A DNA stretch of 64,000 nucleotides, taken from NCBI GenBank assembly GCA_963698265.1, contig CAVOQC010000001.1, positions 186,001 to 250,000 of the forward strand, read 5' to 3'. The first letter of the stretch is position 1; each line of letters opens with the position of its first letter. The notes below the pieces were generated by a model. That model saw only the letters and a list, made by a program, of their open reading frames with translations, searched no databases and was not told the DNA's origin. The position numbers and the translations under genes are program-made. Positions 19,978 through 27,539 of the stretch are shown piece by piece. The stretch is from FEB-7 sp963698265 (GTDB lineage: Bacteria; Pseudomonadota; Gammaproteobacteria; Burkholderiales; Usitatibacteraceae).

Positions 19978-20343
19978 CTATTTCGGGATTTCCGACGATT
20001 TCGACAGGGGATCGCCCGACGGCGCCGGCGCTGACGGGGCGGGCACGGCCGGTTGCGTCGCGGACTGCCCCGCGTCGGGCTTGATCGACTCCGTCACGCC
20101 GCCGGACTTCGAGGGCGAGGCCGAAAGGAAGGTGAGGCCGAGGCTCGTGGCGAAGAAGACGGCCGCGAGCACCCCGGTGGCGCGGGACAGGAAGTTGGCC
20201 GCGCCGGAAGAACCGAAGAGGCTCCCCGCCGAGCCGCTGCCGAACGCCGCGCCCATGTCGGCGCCCTTGCCGTGCTGCAGGAGCACGAGCACGACGATGG
20301 CCACCGCCGCGAGCATGTGAAGCACGATCACCAGGGTATGCAT
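19978..20343 (-). CDS. secG: Preprotein translocase subunit SecG
   Basis: 121 residues. Two hydrophobic helices flank the typical LLQHGKGADMGAAFGSGSAG loop, and the tail is Pro/Ala/Ser-rich and cytosolic, as in other betaproteobacterial SecG. SecG assists SecYEG during export. ATG at 20343 preceded by AAAGG seven bases upstream, a site that lies inside the 3' end of tpiA. Ten bases separate the two genes. Confidence 0.92.
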   Translation of the reverse strand: MHTLVIVLHMLAAVAIVVLVLLQHGKGADMGAAFGSGSAGSLFGSSGAANFLSRATGVLAAVFFATSLGLTFLSASPSKSGGVTESIKPDAGQSATQPAVPAPSAPAPSGDPLSKSSEIPK

Positions 20344-20353
20344 TTCGAACCTT

Positions 20354-21115
20354 TCAACCTGCGGCGACGGCTGCGCGCCATATCGCCAGGAAATCTTCCG
20401 CCACCAGCGACGCCCCGCCGATGAGTCCTCCATCGACATCCGGCATCGCGAACAATTCCGCCGCGTTGGCACCCTTCACGCTGCCGCCGTAGAGCATCGG
20501 CAGCCGCGCGGCGACGGCCGCATCCTGCTTCGCCACCCTTGCGCGCAGGAACGCATGGGTCTCCTGCGCCTGCGCCGAGGTGGCGGTCTTGCCCGTCCCG
20601 ATGGCCCACACCGGCTCGTAGGCCAGCAGCGCGCCGTCGAGCGCCGCGGCCCCGGATTTCTCCAGCACCGCGTCCAGCTGCCGCGCGAGCACGGCCTCGG
20701 TCTCGCTCCGCTCCCGCTCCGCCAGCGTCTCGCCCACGCAGAAGATCGGCGTGAGCCCGGCCTTGCGGGCCGCGGCGACCTTCTCCGCGACGATCGCGTC
20801 GGTGTCCCCGAACAGGGTCCGGCGCTCGGAGTGGCCGACGATCGCGAGGGTGGCCCCGAATTCCCGGAGCATCGCGCCGGAGACGTCCCCCGTGTACGCA
20901 CCCTTCTCGAAGCGGCTCAGGTCCTGCCCTCCCCAGGCCACCGGCGTGCCCTCCAGGAGCCCGCGAACCTGGGCCAGGTAGGGCGCCGGCACGCATACCG
21001 CGAGGAGGCGACCGGCCTTCGGCGACGCTTCCGGGAGGATCGCCTTCAGCAGTGCTTCATTGCCGGGAAGGCTGCCGTTCAACTTCCAGTTCCCGACCAC
21101 GTATTTCTGCCGCAT
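20354..21115 (-). CDS. tpiA: Triose-phosphate isomerase
   Basis: 253 residues, normal size for this glycolytic TIM barrel, which interconverts dihydroxyacetone phosphate and glyceraldehyde 3-phosphate. Catalytic Lys in NWKLNG (about residue 11), catalytic His in IVGHSERR and catalytic Glu in AYEPVWAIGTG are all present, with the phosphate-gripper loop LYGGSVKG. Divergent from the ars operon. Confidence 0.97.
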   Translation of the reverse strand: MRQKYVVGNWKLNGSLPGNEALLKAILPEASPKAGRLLAVCVPAPYLAQVRGLLEGTPVAWGGQDLSRFEKGAYTGDVSGAMLREFGATLAIVGHSERRTLFGDTDAIVAEKVAAARKAGLTPIFCVGETLAERERSETEAVLARQLDAVLEKSGAAALDGALLAYEPVWAIGTGKTATSAQAQETHAFLRARVAKQDAAVAARLPMLYGGSVKGANAAELFAMPDVDGGLIGGASLVAEDFLAIWRAAVAAG

Positions 21116-21209
21116 GCGCGCCCCTCAAAACCGTCGGATTTTACAGGCTCGGGGTAATACGGGTCAATTTTCGGCCCCGACGGGAGCGCGTCTCCCTGCT
21201 GCGGGGGGG

Positions 21210-21244
21210 TTGACAAGCTCGATCATTTCGATAATTCTAAAAAT
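21210..21244 (+). promoter_or_regulatory. ars promoter/operator candidate
   Basis: A TTGACA -35 hexamer (21210-21215) is followed by an AT-rich stretch. An imperfect 20-base dyad at 21225-21244 (14 of 20 positions symmetric, centred on AATT) ends one base before the arsR ATG. ArsR-family repressors bind such AT-rich dyads over promoters. The -10 is uncertain (GATAAT at 21230 gives a short 14-base spacer). No ribosome site precedes the ATG, so the message may be almost leaderless. Confidence 0.5.
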
Positions 21245-21622
21245 ATGCAAATCAAAGACGCCGTGGAAGCCTTGTCTGCCCTCGCCCAGGAATCGCGCCT
21301 CGCGGTATTCCGCCACCTCGTGGAGGCGGGACCCGCGGGCGACACGCCCGGGAACATCGCCGCAAGCCTCGGGATCGCGCCCTCGACGCTCTCCTTCCAC
21401 CTGAAGGAGCTCGCCAACGCGGGCCTCGTCGCCTCGCGCTCGGCTTCCCGCTTCCACATCTACTCCGCGGACTTCGAGCGAATGGCCGCGCTCATGACCT
21501 ATCTTTCGCAGAACTGCTGCCGCGGCCAGGCGGCCGAGCGTCTCTCCCTGGCGGAGACCGCCCTGTCGGGCTGCCCGCCTTCCTCCCCCTGTCCCCCCGC
21601 CAAGAAAGGAAACGCGCCATGA
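21245..21622 (+). CDS. arsR: ArsR-family arsenite-responsive repressor
   Basis: 125 residues. Winged-helix DNA-binding domain (residues 5-75) with recognition helix around PSTLSFHLKELANAGLV. No Cys lies in the alpha-3 CVC position of classical ArsR. Instead C91-C92 sit after the wing, with further Cys at 110 and 116. This layout recalls the C-terminal three-Cys arsenite site described for Acidithiobacillus ferrooxidans ArsR. Expected to repress the four-gene ars operon and release DNA on binding As(III). Its stop overlaps the arsI start (ATGA). Confidence 0.9.
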   Translation: MQIKDAVEALSALAQESRLAVFRHLVEAGPAGDTPGNIAASLGIAPSTLSFHLKELANAGLVASRSASRFHIYSADFERMAALMTYLSQNCCRGQAAERLSLAETALSGCPPSSPCPPAKKGNAP

Positions 21623-22077
21623 AACGCTTCCACGTGCACGTCTCGGTCGCGAATCTCGCCGACAGCATCCGCTTCTACTCCACGGTGTTCGGCGAGCCGC
21701 CCACCGTCGAGAAGCCCGACTATGCCAAGTGGATGGTGGAGGACCCGCGCCTGAACTTCGCCATCTCGCAGCGCGGCCACGCGCCGGGGCTCAACCACCT
21801 GGGGCTCCAGGTGGATTCCGACGCCGAGCTGGCCGGGCTTCGCGAGGCGGTGGCCCGTGCCGAGCTGCCGGTGAAGGACAATCGCGGCGCCTCGTGCTGC
21901 TACGCGAAGTCGGACAAGTACTGGGTCACCGACCCGCAGGGCATCGCCTGGGAGACCTACCACACGCTGGGCGACATCCCGACCTTCGGCGAGCCCGCGG
22001 AAGGCGCCGGCACCGGCGCCTGCTGCGCCACCGTGGCGGAAGCGCCGTCCACGGCGCCGCGCGCCTGCTGCGCCTGA
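21619..22077 (+). CDS. arsI: ArsI-type organoarsenical C-As lyase
   Basis: 152 residues, one vicinal-oxygen-chelate (glyoxalase/bleomycin-resistance) domain. Candidate Fe(II) ligands are H5, H60 and E112. The adjacent C93-C94 in ASCCYAKSDKYWV is the substrate-binding Cys pair that marks ArsI among related proteins (CadI is the nearest alternative name). ArsI enzymes split the carbon-arsenic bond of methylarsenite or aromatic arsenicals with oxygen, giving arsenite. The C-terminal tail adds two more Cys pairs (C135-C136 and C150-C151), which is unusual. Translationally coupled to arsR. Confidence 0.85.
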   Translation: MKRFHVHVSVANLADSIRFYSTVFGEPPTVEKPDYAKWMVEDPRLNFAISQRGHAPGLNHLGLQVDSDAELAGLREAVARAELPVKDNRGASCCYAKSDKYWVTDPQGIAWETYHTLGDIPTFGEPAEGAGTGACCATVAEAPSTAPRACCA

Positions 22078-22088
22078 AAGCCCGCGCC

Positions 22089-22583
22089 GTGGCGTCCGAC
22101 CCCCTCCACGTGCTCTTCCTGTGCACGGGCAACTCGGCGCGCTCGATACTGGCCGAGTCGATCCTCAACGCGATCGACCCGGTGCGGTTCAGGGGCCACA
22201 GCGCGGGGAGCCACCCGGCGGGACGCGTGCATCCGTTCGCCCTCGAGCTCCTCGCGAAGAACCGGTTCCCCGTCGAGGGCCTGCGCAGCAAGAACTGGGA
22301 GGAATTCGCGGCTCCCGGCGCTCCGCGGATCGATTTCGTCTTCACGGTTTGCGACAACGCCGCCGGGGAGGCCTGCCCCGTCTGGCCGGGGCGACCGGTG
22401 ACCGCGCACTGGGGCATCGCGGACCCGGCAGCCGTGGAGGGCGCGGATGACGGGAAGCGACGCGCCTTTCTCGAAGCCTTCGTGGTCCTGAAGCGCCGCA
22501 TCGAGCTCTTCGCGAGCCTGCCACTCGCGAGACTCGACAAGCTCGCGCTCGCGTCGCACCTGCGGGACATCGGCGGGCGCTGA
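22089..22583 (+). CDS. arsC: Arsenate reductase, low-molecular-weight phosphatase type
   Basis: 164 residues from a GTG at 22089, 11 bases after arsI. The N-terminal P-loop CTGNSAR gives nucleophile C12 and R18; C88 and C96 are placed to form the relay disulfide. This is the thioredoxin-coupled ArsC fold, unrelated to the glutaredoxin-coupled enterobacterial ArsC. It converts arsenate to arsenite in the cytosol for export by the next gene. A plain tyrosine phosphatase is less likely given the Cys pair and the operon. Confidence 0.88.
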   Translation: MASDPLHVLFLCTGNSARSILAESILNAIDPVRFRGHSAGSHPAGRVHPFALELLAKNRFPVEGLRSKNWEEFAAPGAPRIDFVFTVCDNAAGEACPVWPGRPVTAHWGIADPAAVEGADDGKRRAFLEAFVVLKRRIELFASLPLARLDKLALASHLRDIGGR

Positions 22584-22587
22584 GGCC

Positions 22588-23634
22588 ATGGGAACCTTCG
22601 AGCGCTATCTCTCCTGGTGGGTGATCGCCTGCATCGGCACGGGAATCGCGCTCGGGCAGGCGATGCCGGGCGCCTTCGAGGCGATCGGGCGCCTCGAGGT
22701 GGCGAAGGTGAACCTGCCCGTGGGCGCGCTCATCTGGGTGATGATCGTGCCGATGCTGCTGAAGATCGACTTCGGCGCGCTCCACCAGGTGCGGGAGCAC
22801 TGGAGGGGCATCGGAGTCACGCTCTTCGTGAACTGGGCGGTGAAGCCCTTCTCGATGGCGCTCCTCGCCTGGGTCTTCGTGCGCCACCTCTTCTCGCCCT
22901 GGCTTCCCGCCGCGCAACTGGACAGCTACGTGGCCGGCCTCATCCTGCTGGCTGCCGCGCCCTGCACCGCCATGGTCTTCGTCTGGAGCGAGCTGTGCCG
23001 CGGAAATCCCTATTTCACGCTGTCCCAGGTGGCGCTGAACGACACGCTGATGATCCTGCTCTTCGCGCCCATCGTGGCCCTCCTCCTGGGCCTTTCCAGC
23101 ATCACGGTGCCGTGGGACACGCTCATCGCGTCGGTGGTGCTCTACGTGGCGATTCCCGTGGCTTTGGCGCAGCTCTGGCGCCGGTGGCTGCTCGCCCGCG
23201 GCGAGGCGAGCTACCGCGCCACGCTCGCGCGCATCGGGCCTTTTTCGATCGCCGCACTTCTCGCGACGATCGTCCTGCTCTTCGGCTTCCAGGGCGAGGC
23301 GATCCTGCGCCAGCCCCTGGTCATCGCGCTGCTCGCCGTGCCGATCCTGATCCAGGTGTTCTTCAACTCCGGGCTCGCCTACCTCCTCAACCGCCGGCTG
23401 GGCGTGGCGCACGAGGTCGCGGGGCCCTCGTGCCTCATCGGCGCGAGCAACTTCTTCGAGCTGGCCGTGGCCGCCGCGATCACGCTCTTCGGGCTGCAGT
23501 CCGGTGCCGCGCTCGCGACGGTGGTGGGCGTGCTGGTCGAGGTGCCGGCGATGCTCGCCGTGGTGGCCGTCGTGAACTCGACGAAGGGGTGGTACGAGGC
23601 GGGCCCGCGCCGGCCTATCCGAAGCGGCCCGTGA
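22588..23634 (+). CDS. acr3: ACR3-family arsenite efflux permease
   Basis: 348 residues with ten hydrophobic helices. The AAAPCTAMVFVWSEL segment holds the conserved membrane Cys (C126) needed for arsenite transport in ACR3 proteins, and GNPYFTLSQVALNDTLM matches the next conserved region. Last gene of arsR-arsI-arsC-acr3. Its final 20 bases overlap the 3' end of pstB on the other strand. Confidence 0.93.
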   Translation: MGTFERYLSWWVIACIGTGIALGQAMPGAFEAIGRLEVAKVNLPVGALIWVMIVPMLLKIDFGALHQVREHWRGIGVTLFVNWAVKPFSMALLAWVFVRHLFSPWLPAAQLDSYVAGLILLAAAPCTAMVFVWSELCRGNPYFTLSQVALNDTLMILLFAPIVALLLGLSSITVPWDTLIASVVLYVAIPVALAQLWRRWLLARGEASYRATLARIGPFSIAALLATIVLLFGFQGEAILRQPLVIALLAVPILIQVFFNSGLAYLLNRRLGVAHEVAGPSCLIGASNFFELAVAAAITLFGLQSGAALATVVGVLVEVPAMLAVVAVVNSTKGWYEAGPRRPIRSGP

Positions 23635-24391
23635 TGTAGTCCTCCGTCGCCTGCTCCTTCGGCTTCAGGAAGATCTGGTCGGTCTCGCCGAACTCCACGA
23701 GGTCGCCCAGGTACATGTAGGCGGTGTAGTCGGAGATCCGCGCGGCCTGCTGCATGTTGTGGGTGACGATCACCACCGTGTACTCGTTCTTCAGTTCCTC
23801 GATCAGCTCCTCGATCTTGGCCGTCGAGATCGGGTCGAGCGCCGAGCACGGCTCGTCGAGGAGCAGCACCTGGGGCTTCACCGCCACGCCGCGCGCGATG
23901 CACAGGCGCTGCTGCTGGCCGCCCGAGAGGCTGGCACCACTCTGGTTCAGCTTGTCCTTCACCTCCTCCCAGAGCGCGGCCTTCTGCAGCGCCCATTCGA
24001 CCCGTTCCTCCATCTGCCCCTTCGGCAGCCGCTCGAAGAGGCGCACGCCGAAGGCGATGTTGTCGTAGATCGACATCGGGAAGGGCGTGGCCTTCTGGAA
24101 CACCATGCCGATCTTCGCGCGGATGAGCGAGACGTCGCGCTTGGAAGTGAGGAGGTTCTCGCCGTCCATCACGACCTCGCCCGTGGCGCGCTGCTCGGGG
24201 TAGAGCTCGAACATGCGGTTGAAGGTCCTCAAGAGCGTGGACTTCCCGCAGCCCGAGGGACCGATGAACGCGGTCACCTGGTTCTCGGCCACGTCGAGCG
24301 AGACCTTCTTCAGGGCCTGGAAGCTGCCGTAGTAGAAGTCCAGGTCGCGCACCCTGAGCTTCGGCTTGTCGAGTTCCTGCACGGTGCCCAT
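23615..24391 (-). CDS. pstB: Phosphate ABC transporter ATP-binding protein
   Basis: 258 residues. Walker A GPSGCGKST, ABC signature LSGGQQQRLCIARG and Walker B VLLLDEPCSALDP are complete, with the H-loop in VTHNMQQAARISDY, typical of PstB. It energises high-affinity phosphate uptake through PstCA. The usual downstream phoU is absent: the ars operon abuts instead. Confidence 0.96.
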   Translation of the reverse strand: MGTVQELDKPKLRVRDLDFYYGSFQALKKVSLDVAENQVTAFIGPSGCGKSTLLRTFNRMFELYPEQRATGEVVMDGENLLTSKRDVSLIRAKIGMVFQKATPFPMSIYDNIAFGVRLFERLPKGQMEERVEWALQKAALWEEVKDKLNQSGASLSGGQQQRLCIARGVAVKPQVLLLDEPCSALDPISTAKIEELIEELKNEYTVVIVTHNMQQAARISDYTAYMYLGDLVEFGETDQIFLKPKEQATEDYITGRFG

Positions 24392-24409
24392 CGGTCTCGC
24401 CTTTCGGGT

Positions 24410-25267
24410 TCAGTGCTTCTTCGAAAACAGCATCCGGGCCGCGATGTTGATCGCGAGCACCAGCAGCGTGATGAGTGCCGCCCCTCCCCAGGCGAGGCGC
24501 TGCCAGTCCTCGTACGGGCTCATCGCGAACTGGAAGATCACCACCGGCAGGTTCGCCATCGGCGCATTCATGTCGGTCGAGGTGAACTGGTTGTTGAGCG
24601 CCGTGAAGAGCAGCGGCGCGGTCTCCCCCGATATGCGCGCCACCGCCAGCAGCACGCCGGTGAGGATGCCGGCGCGCGCGGCGCGGTAGCTCACCAGGGT
24701 GATCATCTTCCAGGTCGGGCAGCCGAGCGCCACCGCGGCCTCCCGGAGGCTGTTGGGCACGAGCCGCAGCATGTCGTCGGTCGTGCGCACCACCACGGGA
24801 ATCACGATCACCGACAGTGCGAGCGCCCCGGCCCACCCGGAGAAGTGGCCCACCTGCGCGACCCAGACCGCGTAGATGAAGAGGCCGATCACGATGGAGG
24901 GCGCGGAGAGCAGCACGTCGTTCACGAAGCGCGTCACGGGTGCCAGCCAGCCGCGCCGCCCGTACTCGGCGAGGTAGGTTCCCGCGAGGATGCCTACGGG
25001 CGTGCCGATCAGCGTGCCGACGCCGGCCATCATGACGCTGCCGAGGATCGCATTGGAGAGCCCGCCGTCGCCTCCGGGCGGCGGCGTGGGCTGCGTGAAG
25101 AGCGAGGGACGCAGGGCCGCCGCACCCTCCCAGAGAAGCGTGGCGATGATCCAGGCGAGCCAGAAGAGCCCGAAGGCGAGTGCTGCGGCCGAGAGCGCCA
25201 TCATCACCGCATTCACGCGGCGGCGGAACCGGTAGACGCGGTTCGCGGCGTCGAGCTTCGCGTTCAC
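24410..25267 (-). CDS. pstA: Phosphate ABC transporter permease PstA
   Basis: 285 residues, six membrane helices, with the EAA-type cytoplasmic loop LREAAVALGCPTWKM that contacts PstB. Start is a GTG at 25267 overlapping the pstC stop (GTGA); the longer open frame upstream is antisense noise inside pstC. Works with PstC as the membrane channel. Confidence 0.94.
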   Translation of the reverse strand: MNAKLDAANRVYRFRRRVNAVMMALSAAALAFGLFWLAWIIATLLWEGAAALRPSLFTQPTPPPGGDGGLSNAILGSVMMAGVGTLIGTPVGILAGTYLAEYGRRGWLAPVTRFVNDVLLSAPSIVIGLFIYAVWVAQVGHFSGWAGALALSVIVIPVVVRTTDDMLRLVPNSLREAAVALGCPTWKMITLVSYRAARAGILTGVLLAVARISGETAPLLFTALNNQFTSTDMNAPMANLPVVIFQFAMSPYEDWQRLAWGGAALITLLVLAINIAARMLFSKKH

Positions 25268-26202
25268 GTGCGCGCCCCTTCCTGCTTGGCGAGCTGCATG
25301 AGCAGCAGCTTCGAGCACGCGAGCACGATGGTGGTGATGAGGAAGAGGATCAGCCCCAGCTCGATCAGCGCCGAGGTGTAGAGATCGCCCACGGCCTCGG
25401 TGAACTCGTTGGCGAGCGCCGAGGCGATGCTGTTGCCGGGCGCGAGGAGCGAGGCGCTCAGGCGGTGCGCGTTGCCGATCACGAAGGTGATGGCCATCGT
25501 CTCGCCCAGCGCGCGGCCCAGCCCCAGCATGACGCCGCCGATGACGCCGACCTTCGTGTAGGGCAGCACCACGCGCCAGGTCACCTCCCAGGTCGTCGCC
25601 CCCAGTCCGTAGGCCGATTCCTTGAGCAGCGGCGGCACGAGGTCGAAGACGTCGCGCATGACCGCGGTGATGAAGGGGATCACCATCACCGCGAGGATGA
25701 TGCCCGCGGTCAGCATGCCGATGCCCATGGGCGGGCCCTGGAACAGCGCCCCGATGCCGGGGAGTTCGCCCAGCGAGTCGATGAGGAGCGGCTGGACGTG
25801 CTCCTGGAAGAGGGGCGCGAAGACGAAGAGGCCCCACATGCCGTAGATGATGCTGGGAATGGCCGCCAGCATCTCGATGGCGGTGCCCAGGGGGCGGCGC
25901 AGCCACGGCGGCGAGAGCTCGGTGAGGAAGAGCGCGATGCCGAAGCTCACCGGAATCGCGATCGCCATCGCGATGGCGGAGGTGACCAGCGTGCCGAAGA
26001 TCGGCACGAGGGCGCCGAAATCCTCCTGCACCGGATCCCAGTTGTCGTTCCAGAGGAATGCCGCGCCGAACTTCTCGATCGAGAGCGAGCTGCCGATGAG
26101 CAGCGAGACGAGGATCGCCGCGAGCAGGCTGAAGACCCCGAACGCGAAGAACCGCGTGACGTTGCGGAAGATCGCGTCCATGAGGGCGTTGTTGCGGGTC
26201 AT
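25264..26202 (-). CDS. pstC: Phosphate ABC transporter permease PstC
   Basis: 312 residues with six main helices and a large periplasmic loop (NDNWDPVQEDFGALVPIFGT) typical of PstC. The coupling loop is LKESAYGLGATTWEV. Seventy bases separate it from pstS. Confidence 0.95.
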   Translation of the reverse strand: MTRNNALMDAIFRNVTRFFAFGVFSLLAAILVSLLIGSSLSIEKFGAAFLWNDNWDPVQEDFGALVPIFGTLVTSAIAMAIAIPVSFGIALFLTELSPPWLRRPLGTAIEMLAAIPSIIYGMWGLFVFAPLFQEHVQPLLIDSLGELPGIGALFQGPPMGIGMLTAGIILAVMVIPFITAVMRDVFDLVPPLLKESAYGLGATTWEVTWRVVLPYTKVGVIGGVMLGLGRALGETMAITFVIGNAHRLSASLLAPGNSIASALANEFTEAVGDLYTSALIELGLILFLITTIVLACSKLLLMQLAKQEGART

Positions 26203-26272
26203 CGCAGGCGTGCCTTCCCGGGCGCGCGGGCCCGGGAAATGTCGCTCGTCGCAGGGCCCCTAGTATGCCCGA

Positions 26273-27310
26273 TCAGTAGACCGGTTTTCCGGACGCGTCC
26301 TTCACCTGCTTCCACTCGGAGCGGATCACCTTCACGACCGCCTCGGGCATGGGGACGTAGTCGAGCTCGTCGGCCATCTTCTGCCCGTTGGCGAACGCCC
26401 ACTCGAAGAACTTGAGCACTTCCCGGGCCACCTCGGGCTTGTCCTGGACCTTGTGGACGAGGATGAACGACGCGCCCGTGACCGGCCAGCTTCCCTCGCC
26501 GGGCTGCTCGGTCAGGATCACGCCCATGCCCGGCGTCTTCGTCCATTCCGCGCCCGCCGCCGCGGCCTTGAACGACTTGTCGTCAGGAGCGACGAACTTG
26601 CCCGCGAGATTTCGCATCTGGCCCGCGGCGAGCTTGTTCTGTTTCGCGTAGGCGTACTCCACGTAGCCGATCGCGCCGTTGATCTTCTGCACGTAGGAGG
26701 CCACGCCCTCGTTGCCCTTCCCGCCCACGCCGGCGGGCCACTTGACCGACGTGCCCTCGCCCACCGTGTCCTTCCATCCGGCGCTCACCTTGGAGAGGTA
26801 GTTCGTCCAGAGGAAAGTCGTGCCGGAGCCGTCGGAGCGGTGCACGACCGTGATGGTCGAGGAAGGCAGCTTCACGCCCGGGTTCACCGCCGCGATCGCC
26901 GCGTCGTTCCACTTCTTCACCTTGCCGAGAAAGATGTCGGCGAGCAGCGCGCCGGTGAACTTGAGCTCCCCCGACTTCAGGCCCTTCAGGTGGAAGACCG
27001 GCACCACGCCGCCCATGATCGCCGGGAACTGCATGAGGCCGTCTTTCGCGAGGTCCTCCGCGCCCAGCGGCTTGTCGGAGGCGCCGAAGTCCACGGTCTT
27101 CGCGCCGATCTGCTTGATGCCGCCGCCGGAGCCGATGGACTGGTAGTTCATCCTCGTGCCCGTCTGCTTGTTGTATGCGTCGGCCCATTTGGCATAGATG
27201 GGATAGGGAAAGGTCGCGCCGGCGCCGGTGATGTCGGCGGCGAGGGCGGGCGCGGTCGCGAACGCGCAGACGGCGGCCGCGGCGAGGTGCTTTCGAATAT
27301 TGCGGATCAT
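26273..27310 (-). CDS. pstS: Periplasmic phosphate-binding protein PstS
   Basis: 345 residues. The first 24 residues form a Sec signal peptide ending APALA, then mature ADITGAGATFPYPIY. The phosphate-binding loops GSGGGIKQI and VVHRSDGSGTTFLWTNYL are intact. Delivers periplasmic phosphate to PstCA and is first gene of pstSCAB, behind a Pho box. PstS proteins differ in how strictly they exclude arsenate; the sequence alone does not show which this one is. Confidence 0.96.
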   Translation of the reverse strand: MIRNIRKHLAAAAVCAFATAPALAADITGAGATFPYPIYAKWADAYNKQTGTRMNYQSIGSGGGIKQIGAKTVDFGASDKPLGAEDLAKDGLMQFPAIMGGVVPVFHLKGLKSGELKFTGALLADIFLGKVKKWNDAAIAAVNPGVKLPSSTITVVHRSDGSGTTFLWTNYLSKVSAGWKDTVGEGTSVKWPAGVGGKGNEGVASYVQKINGAIGYVEYAYAKQNKLAAGQMRNLAGKFVAPDDKSFKAAAAGAEWTKTPGMGVILTEQPGEGSWPVTGASFILVHKVQDKPEVAREVLKFFEWAFANGQKMADELDYVPMPEAVVKVIRSEWKQVKDASGKPVY

Positions 27311-27353
27311 GGGTACTCCCGGTGGATGGATGGCTCAGGTCTTCTCGCCACCG

Positions 27354-27387
27354 ATTCTAGGTGCCCCCCGTGACGGTTGCGTGACAG
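27354..27387 (-). promoter_or_regulatory. PhoB-dependent pstS promoter with Pho box
   Basis: On the minus strand, CTGTCAC-GCAA-CCGTCAC (27387 down to 27370) is two seven-base half-sites with an 11-base repeat period, the standard Pho box. Ten bases further on is a -10 hexamer TAGAAT (27359-27354). Pho box replacing the -35 with this spacing is the classic PhoB-activated layout, so pstSCAB should rise in phosphate starvation. Confidence 0.75.
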
Positions 27388-27463
27388 CGGCGCGGCCGAC
27401 CATACCCCCCGGGGCTCGCCCCTTGCGCTTCCTCAGCGGGGCGCCCCATACCCCGGCGCTTTC

Positions 27464-27477
27464 TTGACCCACGTCAA
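27464..27477 (+). promoter_or_regulatory. FNR/CRP-type operator upstream of the molybdoenzyme operon
   Basis: TTGACCCACGTCAA is a perfect inverted repeat TTGAC-N4-GTCAA, one base per arm from the FNR/Anr consensus TTGAT-N4-ATCAA. A possible -10 TATGAA at 27497-27502 would put the operator centre near -39 to -41, the class II activator position. Supports induction at low oxygen. CRP or Dnr-like binding is an alternative. Confidence 0.55.
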
Positions 27478-27539
27478 GCCGGGCGGAAGACCCGGGTATG
27501 AAATGGCGATATCGCGGCCAACGGCAACGGGGACACGTC

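Noticed and set aside
27498..27539. Earlier ATG (27498) for the molybdoenzyme gene
   Set aside because: It would put 14 residues before the Tat motif and overlaps the likely -10; the ATG at 27540 starts the signal peptide properly.
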